Source: a virus
Length of the DNA stretch: 64,000 nucleotides
Reading direction: 5' to 3' (one strand)
IMG/VR virus record: IMGVR_UViG_3300042894_004439
Span: 19,175-83,174 of that record
Position numbers and translations under genes: made by a program. Shown here in pieces: positions 25,570-33,697 of this stretch. How positions within the stretch are numbered: the first letter of the stretch is position 1; the number at the start of each line of letters is the position of its first letter. The notes under the pieces were generated by a model. That model saw only the letters and a list, made by a program, of their open reading frames with translations. It was not told where the DNA came from and did not search any database.

Positions 25570-25633
25570 GGGGCAGAAAACCCAATCTGCTAATTTATAT
25601 ATTGGCAATAGGTCACAATCATACATCTGCCCC
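25570..25633 (+). promoter_or_regulatory. Candidate structured leader RNA
   Basis: In the 173-base gene-free gap before the wall hydrolase, GGGGCAGA (25570-25577) can pair perfectly with TCTGCCCC (25626-25633), enclosing CCAAT/ATTGG (25582-25586 with 25601-25605). A competing short hairpin GCAGA/TCTGC (25573-25577 with 25586-25590) shares the same 5' strand. Two exclusive folds suggest regulation, not proven. Confidence 0.4.
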
Positions 25634-25664
25634 TTCTTATCAATCCAGTTAAAAGGAGAACAAG

Positions 25665-26243
25665 TTGAATAATTCAACCAACAGCATCTGCACCATCTTA
25701 GAAACATGGGGTAGTGTATTAGTAAAATTTGTAAGTCTCTTGATGGTTATTATGATAGTGGTAAATTTTACAACTTATCATCTTGACAATCTAAAAGCAA
25801 ACAACGCATTACATAAACCAGAACATGTGAGCGCAAAAGAGCGCACCCAACAATTAGAATGCCTGACTCGTAATATCTATTGGGAAGCAGCTGGTGAGCC
25901 GTTTGAAGGTAAAGTAGCAGTGGCACAGGTTACTATGAATCGAGTGGACAGTGGAAAATTTGCCAGCAATGTGTGCGGAGTAGTTTATCAAAAGAACATT
26001 GTATACGAAAAGGTAATTTGTCAGTTCAGCTGGTACTGTGAAGGCACACACAAAACTAAATCTGTGCATGGAGCCATGTGGAAAGAAAGCGAAGAAGTAG
26101 CCAAAAAAGTACTGCTTGAAGGTTTTCGATTGCCTAGTTTACAAAAGGCCATGTATTTTCATGCAGTGCATATAAAACCACAATGGGGTAAACCTGTTGT
26201 TGCTCAAATTGGAAATCACATCTTTTACGGAGAAAAAATATGA
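25665..26243 (+). CDS. SleB-type cell wall hydrolase (signal-anchored)
   Basis: 192 residues. A hydrophobic anchor at about residues 18-38 is followed by a Hydrolase_2/SleB-like domain: LTRNIYWEAAGEPFEGKVAV (catalytic-type Glu at about 74), AQVTMNRV, then QFSWYCEG and MYFHA. Such enzymes cleave peptidoglycan glycan strands. The start is TTG 25665, fixed by AAAAGGAG seven bases upstream. It overlaps the following membrane protein by four bases, forming a possible lysis pair. Confidence 0.82.
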   Translation: MNNSTNSICTILETWGSVLVKFVSLLMVIMIVVNFTTYHLDNLKANNALHKPEHVSAKERTQQLECLTRNIYWEAAGEPFEGKVAVAQVTMNRVDSGKFASNVCGVVYQKNIVYEKVICQFSWYCEGTHKTKSVHGAMWKESEEVAKKVLLEGFRLPSLQKAMYFHAVHIKPQWGKPVVAQIGNHIFYGEKI

Positions 26244-26563
26244 AATTTGGATTAACTTTTATTGAATCTGCAGTTCAAGGATTTAGACAATTTATTGACG
26301 AACATTTACCTAAAATTTCAGCTGAAACGCTGGGATGGTTGGCCACTGTTATTATTCATTGTGCAACCATCCCTACTTTGTTGAGCCTATTAACCGGACT
26401 CAGTGACCGCACACCCAATTTGGACATTGTGCTATTCATGTGGGCAGGACTTATCCTAATGTTTGGCCGAGCAGTCATACTCAAAGACGCACTTAACATC
26501 ATTACCATTGGTATGGGATTTATGGCACAGGCTGTTTTAATGGCTCTAATACTATTCAAATGA
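26240..26563 (+). CDS. Membrane protein, possible holin-like
   Basis: 107 residues: an amphipathic N-terminal region (about 1-30), then hydrophobic helices at about 33-54, 64-82 and 86-106. Size, topology and overlap with the wall hydrolase fit a holin-like or accessory lysis protein, but no holin family is recognised. It overlaps the next gene by four bases. Confidence 0.55.
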   Translation: MKFGLTFIESAVQGFRQFIDEHLPKISAETLGWLATVIIHCATIPTLLSLLTGLSDRTPNLDIVLFMWAGLILMFGRAVILKDALNIITIGMGFMAQAVLMALILFK

Positions 26564-27132
26564 TTGAAAATTTATTTGTTATATTTGCACCAGGACTTGG
26601 CGGCAATCATCTAGCAAATTTAATTGGATTATCTAGTAGATTTACACGCAATACTGATCTTAGTAAATATCGGCCGGGCATAAAAACTGCACATCTGGCT
26701 GATATATCAAATCTACAAGAAAAATCTTTGTTGGATAATTTGCCACAGTTACAGATCCAAAGCAACGTGTTATGTGGACATTTAGCAGAATATCTTTGGA
26801 TACAACAAAAACAAATTGATAAATTTTTTATAAATCGTAAATTTTTAATAATAACATTTCCAAAAAAAAATACTGCAGCTTATGATAGGCTGCTAAAATT
26901 TTGTCCAAATTTTAAGAACTATTGGTTCCATGAACAAACCAGTTTATACTCTGTTCAATATATGGAAAAATTATTTGGTGAAAAAGATTTTTTTACACTG
27001 AATGCTGAAGATATATTTACAGAACAAGTTGATCAAATAATCAAATTTATAGAATCAGAACTTGTTACGCAAATTGATGCAAAACTTGCCCAAAAGTTGC
27101 ACACTATATGGTATAAATCAGTAACAGGTTGA
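26560..27132 (+). CDS. P-loop sulfotransferase-like protein
   Basis: 190 residues opening with VIFAPGLGGNHLANLIGLSS, a glycine-rich loop like the phosphosulfate-binding loop. It is a clear relative of the gene at 49000: both have APxLGGNHxAN, a VLxGHxxxxxW element in the middle and a C-terminal LHxxxYK. Very A+T-rich. Enzymatic role uncertain. Confidence 0.55.
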   Translation: MIENLFVIFAPGLGGNHLANLIGLSSRFTRNTDLSKYRPGIKTAHLADISNLQEKSLLDNLPQLQIQSNVLCGHLAEYLWIQQKQIDKFFINRKFLIITFPKKNTAAYDRLLKFCPNFKNYWFHEQTSLYSVQYMEKLFGEKDFFTLNAEDIFTEQVDQIIKFIESELVTQIDAKLAQKLHTIWYKSVTG

Positions 27133-27157
27133 CCAATAACTAATAACTTGTTATAAT
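27129..27157 (+). promoter_or_regulatory. Sigma-70 promoter
   Basis: TTGACC (27129-27134), 17-base spacer, TATAAT (27152-27157), driving the three-gene unit that ends with IF-1. Confidence 0.88.
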
Positions 27158-27188
27158 TGACTATTCACACATGATTACAGGATAAATT

Positions 27189-27581
27189 ATGAGCATGCAT
27201 TTACACCATCCTTCGTTGAGTCTAAATGGTAAACGCAAGGGCAAGATAAAATTTCGTAATGCCGATGAAGCACGTAAGGCCCGTGAGCTAGATGCGTCAT
27301 GGAAAGAATTGCTTAAAAAACAAGGCATCGAAGCTGAAGAAAAAAAGCGTAGTCGTGCCATGAAAGCAGAGACCTTGACTTATAGCCTTCCTACTCCTAT
27401 AGGTCGTACAGATACAAAACATATTCCTAGTTTAAATTCAGGCGCCGGTGTTGCCACAGTAGCACCAGCAAAAGTTTACACAGGCACCAAAGTCAAAGGT
27501 ATTGCTACAATGCATAAATCAAATGCAGTACCGGTTTTCAGTGACGAACAAGCCATAGATATTTCAAGGATGAGACGATGA
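27189..27581 (+). CDS. Conserved phage protein, unknown
   Basis: 130 residues. N-terminus MHLHHPSLSLNGKRKGK and the charged helix ADEARKARELDASWKELLKK are a pattern I associate with a conserved protein of many T4-like phages. Basic overall. Two starts (27189 and 27195) are possible. It overlaps the next gene by four bases. Confidence 0.7.
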   Translation: MSMHLHHPSLSLNGKRKGKIKFRNADEARKARELDASWKELLKKQGIEAEEKKRSRAMKAETLTYSLPTPIGRTDTKHIPSLNSGAGVATVAPAKVYTGTKVKGIATMHKSNAVPVFSDEQAIDISRMRR

Positions 27582-27937
27582 AATTTGACCTACAAGCATT
27601 TAATAAAAGCGAAACTTGGCGTTTACTCCAGGGCAACGCTGGCAATTGGTACCAAGAAGCCAGTGAGCCGGACCGGCAAAAATTGCAAAATTGGATGTAT
27701 GGTATGCTCAATGAATCCACAGTTCAAATTGAGTTTACCAAAGCTGATGGAAGTATGCGCTCAATGACCTGCACTTTAAACGAGACCTTGGGTGCTAAAC
27801 ATGTAAATAAAGAGCCTGTAAACCAATCCAAAACCGTAGACAAAAAAGAAACCTGTGCAGTTTGGGATTGCAACGCCAATGGGTGGCGTAGTTTCAGATG
27901 GGATAGATTACAAAAGATAGCGGTCACAATTGAGTAA
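27578..27937 (+). CDS. SH3-barrel (WYL_2/DUF2693-like) protein
   Basis: 119 residues. The C-terminal 80 residues match a small beta-barrel family: VQIEFTKADGSMRSMTCTL, then CAVWDCNANGWRSFRWD. Members are often encoded by phages and plasmids and are thought to bind ligands or nucleic acid. It overlaps the IF-1 gene by eight bases, so both are translated together. Confidence 0.72.
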   Translation: MKFDLQAFNKSETWRLLQGNAGNWYQEASEPDRQKLQNWMYGMLNESTVQIEFTKADGSMRSMTCTLNETLGAKHVNKEPVNQSKTVDKKETCAVWDCNANGWRSFRWDRLQKIAVTIE

Positions 27938-28148
27938 AGACGATTTTATAAAGATGGATGGTGTGGTAATAGAAGTGTTACGAAACACTACATACCGAGT
28001 AAAACTAACAGGTATTGAAAATACTGTACTAGCCTCATTGAATGGGCGTATGCGCCAAAACAACATCAAAGTATTGGCTGGTGATATAGTAGAGATGGAG
28101 TTTAGTCCTTACGATGTAACTCGTGGACGCATAGTAAGACGTAGATAA
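27930..28148 (+). CDS. infA: Translation initiation factor IF-1
   Basis: 72 residues, the same length as bacterial IF-1, an S1/OB-fold protein that binds the ribosomal A site during initiation. Key elements align along the whole length: IKMDGVVIEVL, TYRVKL, NGRMRQNNIKVLAGDIVEME and the hallmark SPYDVTRGRIVRR ending. The start is TTG 27930, which gives the MSKDDFIKM opening corresponding to MAKEDNIEM of bacterial IF-1; the ATG at 27954 would remove the first strand. It is the last gene of a sigma-70 unit, so made early. IF-1 in a phage is unusual. Confidence 0.92.
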   Translation: MSKDDFIKMDGVVIEVLRNTTYRVKLTGIENTVLASLNGRMRQNNIKVLAGDIVEMEFSPYDVTRGRIVRRR

Positions 28149-28149
28149 T

Positions 28150-28761
28150 TTAAAATTTAAATTTATTTAATAGATAATCGGCTGCTATCCGATGCGAAGA
28201 TTGTTTTGGATGCGACCCGTTGAATTCATAATTATTCTTTTTACACCAGGTTAAAAATCCATGATTATCAAACAACACCACACGATTCCAATCAATTAGA
28301 ATTTTCAATGAACTGATATAATTATCCGGTTCTGCTAACAAATTACTGGCAATGATATCGTCGTAGTCAAATGTAAACATGTAAGGTATACCACGAGCAA
28401 CAAGGAATGTCTGTGCTAATATAATTTCCTTCAAGGATGAAGATATTCCGGTATACTCCCATTGGCCAGGACCTTGATACCAGTGTTCTTCAAATCCGCA
28501 ACCGGGTTTGTATGTTGCCCTGCTGGTACCCACCCATCCTTGTTCAGTTCTGAACTCGTGTCGTATAGTTGTTGTCCAATCCACCAGCACAAAATCATCA
28601 GATTCGTAGCTTTGGTATAACACCATTCTGGCAATTTTGTGATTGGAATTGACAGGTTTGATTCGTGACACATAATCACGAGACAGATGTGTTGCTATCA
28701 ACTCTGGAAATGAGTTTTTTTCCATTATAATACTGGATCCAAATGCAACAAGTCTAGACAT
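28150..28761 (-). CDS. SGNH-hydrolase-like protein
   Basis: About 203 residues from the ATG at 28761 (minus strand), which follows GAAAGG; a start at 28776 is possible but overlaps the upstream gene. N-terminal LVAFGSSI is a variant block I in which GSS replaces GDS, and SHPKQSSHRIAADYLL near the end matches block V. Catalytic ability is therefore uncertain. It lies one base downstream of the acyl-adenylate ligase, on the same strand. Confidence 0.6.
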   Translation of the reverse strand: MSRLVAFGSSIIMEKNSFPELIATHLSRDYVSRIKPVNSNHKIARMVLYQSYESDDFVLVDWTTTIRHEFRTEQGWVGTSRATYKPGCGFEEHWYQGPGQWEYTGISSSLKEIILAQTFLVARGIPYMFTFDYDDIIASNLLAEPDNYISSLKILIDWNRVVLFDNHGFLTWCKKNNYEFNGSHPKQSSHRIAADYLLNKFKF

Positions 28762-28762
28762 A

Positions 28763-29842
28763 CTAATACCTTTCATTTAACCAGATTCGAGAAATTTTTC
28801 CAGACGGACTCACTGGTATCAAGTCAATCTGTTCTAGCACTCGTGGCCAACAATGTTGTCCTAGGCCAATTAAAAAATCTTTAATGGTCTGTGAATCACA
28901 GGTGCCAGTGTACAAACACTTGACACAATCTGTGCCAAAAATCACACAGTCTGTGAGATTGTCAATGTTGGATTTCAGTTGATATTCCAAGCTCACTGGA
29001 TTAACTTTGATGCCGCGAACATTGATTTGATCTTTGCTGCGCCCTAATATACGATAATATCCAGCCTCATCACGATCGGCCAAATCGCCAGTGTCGTACC
29101 ATCCAGGAGCAAACACAGTAGAACCTTGAATGTAGAGATGTCCGTCCACAATATCAGCTTCTATTCCGTCGGGCAAACCCACAGTGCCCGGTCGTTGTTC
29201 TCCATGCAAAGGATTGGTAAAACATTGACTCAAGGACTCAGTCATACCAAATGCTTCTATCACAGGCACCTGATATTTTTCTGACAGATGCTGATACAAT
29301 TCCGTGGGCAAAGCCGCACTGGCAGATCTTATAAATCTCAAATGATCAAAATCCATTTGAGAAATAACTCGTAAAAAATCAGGAATAGCACTGATAAAAG
29401 TTGGATCATAGTCAGGCATGGACTTGATATTTTTTACAGGCATATAGTGTATTTCGCACCGGGCCTGTTGTATAGCCCAATACATTCCTTGTCCGTGTGC
29501 ATGCCACAGAGGCATTATGCTGACATACCGATCATTTGCAGTGATATCATAGGCAGAACAGATTCGCTGAGCCAATGTATTCACTTGATCTTGAGTAAAA
29601 CTACAAAACTTGCTGTCTCCGGTGGTACCACTGGTATACCAAAGCAAGCGTTCGTTGCAGTAGTCCGCACCGTCTCTGTAGCTTTCACCTTGGTTGGTGA
29701 TTAATAAACTATAGTCAGCATTGTCTAATAAATATTTTTGTCTTGATGCAGCCGCATCAGGATTGATGATCATGATACTGTAATCATCTAATTGATTGAT
29801 ATAATCCTGAGGGTTGTTTGCACAAATAACTGCTCGTTTCAT
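28763..29842 (-). CDS. ANL-superfamily adenylate-forming ligase
   Basis: 359 residues, short for the family (usually about 500). It would activate a carboxylic acid with ATP. Signature A3 is WYTSGTTGDSK (about residues 68-78), the middle has MPLWHAHGQ, A5-like AFGMTESLSQC, A7 GWYDTGDLADRD and A8 GRSKDQINVRGIKVNPVSLE. The C-terminal lid is present, with SPSGKI near the end supplying the A10 Lys. The missing part is in the N-terminal subdomain. It is co-directional with an SGNH-like gene, suggesting acyl transfer or removal. A rare gene type for a phage. Confidence 0.85.
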   Translation of the reverse strand: MKRAVICANNPQDYINQLDDYSIMIINPDAAASRQKYLLDNADYSLLITNQGESYRDGADYCNERLLWYTSGTTGDSKFCSFTQDQVNTLAQRICSAYDITANDRYVSIMPLWHAHGQGMYWAIQQARCEIHYMPVKNIKSMPDYDPTFISAIPDFLRVISQMDFDHLRFIRSASAALPTELYQHLSEKYQVPVIEAFGMTESLSQCFTNPLHGEQRPGTVGLPDGIEADIVDGHLYIQGSTVFAPGWYDTGDLADRDEAGYYRILGRSKDQINVRGIKVNPVSLEYQLKSNIDNLTDCVIFGTDCVKCLYTGTCDSQTIKDFLIGLGQHCWPRVLEQIDLIPVSPSGKISRIWLNERY

Positions 29843-29881
29843 GTCAATACTTATTGGCTCAAAATAAACAAGTAAAAGAAA

Positions 29882-30592
29882 ATGACAACTAAAAAAATTA
29901 TAGGATTTGGCGATAGTTTTGTCTATGGCTCAGAACAAGAAAACAACGACGACGGATCTTTGGGATGGCCGGGTCGCGTTGCCAACAATTTAAATTGTGA
30001 ATATCATACTAGGGCAAACTCCGGATGTGGGAACGATTACATTGCACAGCAAATTTATTCTTGGTTTGCACAAAATCCAGTTGAAGACACCTTGGCAGTT
30101 ATAAACTGGACTTGGATCAGTCGTTGGGATTATTATGTTTTTGACCATAAAACTTGGATTACCTTTGGCCCTACTTGTGTGCCAGCACGTCTTAAAGACT
30201 TGGTAGACCGCACTCAGGCTAAAGAAATGGTCGAGTTTTATCATTCACGAATCAATGCTGGCATACTATGGAATAAATTACGAAATTTACAAATAATATA
30301 TGCGGCACAATCATATATGAAACAAAAAAATATCAATTGCATACAAACCTACATGGATTATGACATGTTTGATATTTCTTGTGAACACAAGGATTTGACT
30401 CCCGATTACATCAACGAACTGCAAAAACTAGTATATCCAGAACTAGAATTATTTGAAGGGCAAAATTTTGTAGACTGGTCCAGAAAAAATGGATTTTTTG
30501 TGTCCAAGGGAGGAATGCATCCATTGGAAGATGCACACATTGCCGCGGCAGCTCTGTGGCAAAACCGATATGCAAATGCACTAGGCGCATAA
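29882..30592 (+). CDS. SGNH-family hydrolase-like protein
   Basis: 236 residues. Block I IIGFGDSFVYGSE, block II/III-like RANSGCGNDYIAQ, and block V MHPLEDAHIAAAALW with the Asp/His pair. Close in plan to the protein at 47456 (both have VxxWxWIxRxDY and HPLExAH). Divergent from the ligase gene 39 bases away. Acts presumably on an acylated glycan. Confidence 0.75.
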   Translation: MTTKKIIGFGDSFVYGSEQENNDDGSLGWPGRVANNLNCEYHTRANSGCGNDYIAQQIYSWFAQNPVEDTLAVINWTWISRWDYYVFDHKTWITFGPTCVPARLKDLVDRTQAKEMVEFYHSRINAGILWNKLRNLQIIYAAQSYMKQKNINCIQTYMDYDMFDISCEHKDLTPDYINELQKLVYPELELFEGQNFVDWSRKNGFFVSKGGMHPLEDAHIAAAALWQNRYANALGA

Positions 30593-30595
30593 ATA
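30589..30595 (+). promoter_or_regulatory. T4-late-type promoter element
   Basis: GCATAAATACCC with the TAAATA core ending five bases before ATG 30601; predicts a leaderless late transcript for the superoxide dismutase gene. Confidence 0.5.
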
Positions 30596-30600
30596 CCCAT

Positions 30601-31155
30601 ATGCACTACGAAATACGACAAGATTTAAATCTAGTAGAGGCCAGTACACGGCCTGCCAAGCTGGAAACTACACCGCTGCCTTACGGTGAGAAAGACCTGG
30701 AGCCAGTATTGAGTAAAGAAAGTTTAGAATACCATTACGGGCATTTGGCCAAAGGCTATGCAAAGCGTTACAACGCAGGCGAAGGCAACGCAGATTTTAA
30801 TCGTGCTGGTAGCTTTTTACACAACAAATTCTTTCCGCAATTGCGCCCGCCCAAAGGCGCCAACCGGCCACGGGGTGCGGTGCTGGCCTTAATTGAAGAG
30901 AATTTTAAAACCTATGAAGATTTTAAAATTGCAGTTAAAGAAACAGCAATGAAAATTCAAGGTTCTGGATGGGTGTATTTGAGCACCAATGGCACAATTA
31001 AAACTATACCCAACCATGCTGTTCGCACAGACATTTGTGTGCTGATTGATTGGTGGGAGCATGTTTGGGCCACTGATTATCAGTGGGACAAAGAAAAATA
31101 CCTGGATAATATTTGGAAGATTATCGACTGGGATGTTTGTAACGAAAGACTATGA
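30601..31155 (+). CDS. sodB: Fe/Mn superoxide dismutase
   Basis: 184 residues from ATG 30601; upstream in-frame codons overlap the SGNH gene. Metal ligands are in place: H45 (LEYHYGHL), H74 (SFLHNKFF), D150 and H154 ([11 protein letters not shown]). Also GSGWVYLS and the C-terminal [14 protein letters not shown]. The enzyme converts superoxide to peroxide and oxygen. Fe versus Mn cannot be settled. It overlaps the ErpA-like gene by four bases, a small redox/Fe-S unit. Confidence 0.9.
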   Translation: MHYEIRQDLNLVEASTRPAKLETTPLPYGEKDLEPVLSKESLEYHYGHLAKGYAKRYNAGEGNADFNRAGSFLHNKFFPQLRPPKGANRPRGAVLALIEENFKTYEDFKIAVKETAMKIQGSGWVYLSTNGTIKTIPNHAVRTDICVLIDWWEHVWATDYQWDKEKYLDNIWKIIDWDVCNERL

Positions 31156-31478
31156 TGACACTGACTGAATCAGCTACAACTAGGATACAAGACCTTATTG
31201 CAGAAGAAGGTAATCCTGCACTTAAACTGCGTGTATTTGTACAAGGTGGCGGATGCTCCGGTATGCAATACGGCTTTACTTTTGACGAAGTTGCCAACGA
31301 AGATGATTGGGATCTTGAATTCAACGGTGTCAAAGTACTGGTGGATTCAATGAGCGGCCAATATTTAACTGGTGCAACTGTAGATTTCAAAGAAGATCTA
31401 CACGGCAGTAGTTTTGTTATTCAAAATCCCAACGCAGAAACCACCTGTGGCTGCGGCAGCAGTTTTAGTCCAACCTAA
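31152..31478 (+). CDS. erpA: Fe-S cluster insertion protein ErpA-like
   Basis: 108 residues, an A-type iron-sulfur carrier. The three conserved cysteines are C35 ([11 protein letters not shown]) and C99/C101 (TTCGCGSSF). It would carry and deliver 2Fe-2S or 4Fe-4S clusters to target proteins, which could include the phage radical SAM enzymes. The sequence is close to the type found in betaproteobacteria, which supports such a host. Starts at ATG 31152 or 31155. Confidence 0.9.
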   Translation: MMTLTESATTRIQDLIAEEGNPALKLRVFVQGGGCSGMQYGFTFDEVANEDDWDLEFNGVKVLVDSMSGQYLTGATVDFKEDLHGSSFVIQNPNAETTCGCGSSFSPT

Positions 31479-31509
31479 TTCCTCAAAGTTCGCAGGCTAG
31501 CAAATCTGC

Positions 31510-31515
31510 TAAATA
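31510..31515 (+). promoter_or_regulatory. T4-late-type promoter element
   Basis: GCTAAATACT, with the core 20 bases upstream of the fibre ATG at 31536; an AGAGGA ribosome binding site lies between. Confidence 0.55.
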
Positions 31516-31535
31516 CTAGCAGAGGACGACTATCC

Positions 31536-33692
31536 ATGACTCAACAGATTATCTACGTAGGTACTGCACCCAATGATGGTGCTGGTGATCCTATACGAAC
31601 CGCGTTTATAAAAACCAATGACAATTTCAGTGAGTTGTATGCTCGTGTGCAGGTTGATCCACCAACCACTTTAATAGGCAAAGTGGGCGACGAAATTGGC
31701 TACTATTCTCCTACAGCTGATTATTTGTACTATTGTTTTGCCAATTACGATGGCTCAACTGTGATTTGGGCCCAGATTACAGCTATTGGAAATATATCTG
31801 CTACCAAGATAGAAAATGGTACCAGTGTTATAGAAATCATTGATCCCAATGGCAACGCTAATGTCAGCATAAACGGCACTGGCAATGTGGCAGTTTTTGC
31901 CAACACTGGCGTTTATGTGTCTCAACTCAGTGCCATTGGTAATATTTCAACTGCTAACTATGTTCTTGGAAATGGTGCATTTTTAAGCGGATTGCCAGCA
32001 ACTTATAGCAATGCCAATGTTGCAGACTTTTTACCTGTGTACAGTGGCAACATTGCTGCGGCATATGTTTCGTCGTCGGGCAATGTTGTAGGCGGTAATC
32101 TTTTAACTCTGGGCAATGTATCAGCCCAGGGCACAATCAACGCTCTAGGCAATATTGTCACCAGTGGATATTTTGTTGGCACGTTTGTGGGCAATGTCAC
32201 AGGCAATTTTGTGGTTCCAGGGGCCAACACCCAGGTTATTTTCAACACCAGTGGCAATGCTGATGCAGTAGCAGGAATGACCTACAACAAAGATGCCAAC
32301 ACATTTGCTGTGCTGGGAATTGTATCTGCTCAGGCCAATGTTATAGGTGGCAATTTACTAACTGCTGGATTGATCTCAGCTTCGGCCACAATCACTGGCG
32401 GCAATTTGGCCACTGGCGGCACTGTGAGTGCCAGTGGCAATGTTATAGGTGCAAATCTAGTGACTGCAGGAATTGTCACTGCCACAAACACCATCACTGG
32501 CGGCAATTTGGCCACTGGCGGCACTATAAGTGCTAGCAGCAACATAACCGGCGGCAATTTACTTGCCAGCGGATTGATTTCGGCTGCCGCAAATATCAAT
32601 TCAAATGCCACAATAAATGTAACTAATAATATCAACGCTGGCGGAAACATAACCGCAACCAATTACACAGGAACACTGGTCAGTGTGGCAGGCAATGTCA
32701 CTGGCGGCAACATACGCACCGCTGGATTGATCAGTTCAACTGGCAACATAACTGGCAATTACATTCTTGGCAATGGTGCCTGTTTGACCGGCGTTATAAC
32801 CAGTGTGGCAAATATCAATAATGGCACAAGCAATATCAGTATTCCGTCCACCGACGGTAATATTATTGTCAGTGTCAACAACAACAGTGAAATAGTAACA
32901 TTTACCAACACCGGTATATTGGCCAATGGTATAGTATCAGTTGTTGGTAATGTGACAGGTGGTAATCTTTTAACTGTGGGATTGATTAGTTCAACTGGCA
33001 ATATGACCGGTGGTAACATAAGTGCTACTAACCATACAGGAACCACTATAAGCGTCACCGGCAACATAACTGGTGGTAATATAGCCACTGCTGGATTGAT
33101 CAGTACCAGTGGTAATGTCACCAGCAGTAATATCAATGCTAATGTATACGGAGTAACTGTCAGCGCCAGTGGTAATGTAACTGCTGGCAACCTATCAGTG
33201 GCCACTGGCACTATCACAGTTGGCAATATTGTCAATGCAAACGGTAACGCAGTTGGTAATATTGGTAGTGCTGCAAATTATTTTAACACAGTATTTGCAT
33301 TGGCCACATCAGCTCAGTACGCTGACTTGGCAGAATGTTACCTAGGTGATGCATACTATATGCCAGGAACAGTGGTGAGTTTTGGCGGTGTCGCCGAAAT
33401 TACGTTTTGTGATACAGATCAAGATCCAGCAGTGGCCGGAGTTGTATCTACTAGGCCAGCGTACCAGATGAATACCGGGTTAACAGGTGACCATGTGACC
33501 ACAGTGGCACTAATGGGGCGAGTTCCTTGCCAAATACAAGGCCCGGTTGTTAAAGGTGCATTAATGGTGTCAGCTGGTAATGGTCGTGCTCGGGCACAGA
33601 TAAATCCACCAGCAGGAACCATAATTGGCAAGGCACTGGAATCCTTTGATGGTGATGTTGGAACAATTGAAATTGTAGTTGGAAGAGTTTGA
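31536..33692 (+). CDS. Tail-fibre-like structural protein
   Basis: 718 residues. N-terminus IIYVGTAPNDGAGDPIRTAF with KTNDNFSELYA is a conserved attachment-type segment. A long repetitive shaft (variants of NVTGGNLLTAGLIS and SATGNITGGN) follows, then a non-repetitive C-terminal domain with TSAQYADLAECY and PGTVVSFGG. The repeat units resemble those of the minus-strand fibre at 4.1-8.0 kb. It overlaps the next structural gene slightly. Confidence 0.82.
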   Translation: MTQQIIYVGTAPNDGAGDPIRTAFIKTNDNFSELYARVQVDPPTTLIGKVGDEIGYYSPTADYLYYCFANYDGSTVIWAQITAIGNISATKIENGTSVIEIIDPNGNANVSINGTGNVAVFANTGVYVSQLSAIGNISTANYVLGNGAFLSGLPATYSNANVADFLPVYSGNIAAAYVSSSGNVVGGNLLTLGNVSAQGTINALGNIVTSGYFVGTFVGNVTGNFVVPGANTQVIFNTSGNADAVAGMTYNKDANTFAVLGIVSAQANVIGGNLLTAGLISASATITGGNLATGGTVSASGNVIGANLVTAGIVTATNTITGGNLATGGTISASSNITGGNLLASGLISAAANINSNATINVTNNINAGGNITATNYTGTLVSVAGNVTGGNIRTAGLISSTGNITGNYILGNGACLTGVITSVANINNGTSNISIPSTDGNIIVSVNNNSEIVTFTNTGILANGIVSVVGNVTGGNLLTVGLISSTGNMTGGNISATNHTGTTISVTGNITGGNIATAGLISTSGNVTSSNINANVYGVTVSASGNVTAGNLSVATGTITVGNIVNANGNAVGNIGSAANYFNTVFALATSAQYADLAECYLGDAYYMPGTVVSFGGVAEITFCDTDQDPAVAGVVSTRPAYQMNTGLTGDHVTTVALMGRVPCQIQGPVVKGALMVSAGNGRARAQINPPAGTIIGKALESFDGDVGTIEIVVGRV

Positions 33693-33697
33693 ACACC

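Noticed and set aside
32330-33235. Minus-strand open frames of 110-158 residues opposite the 31.5 kb fibre
   Set aside because: Same cause: antisense of Gly/Asn/Thr repeats; no start signals.
31536-33692. Direct repeats that could look like a CRISPR array
   Set aside because: Repeats are degenerate, in frame and coding; no uniform repeats or unique spacers of CRISPR length.
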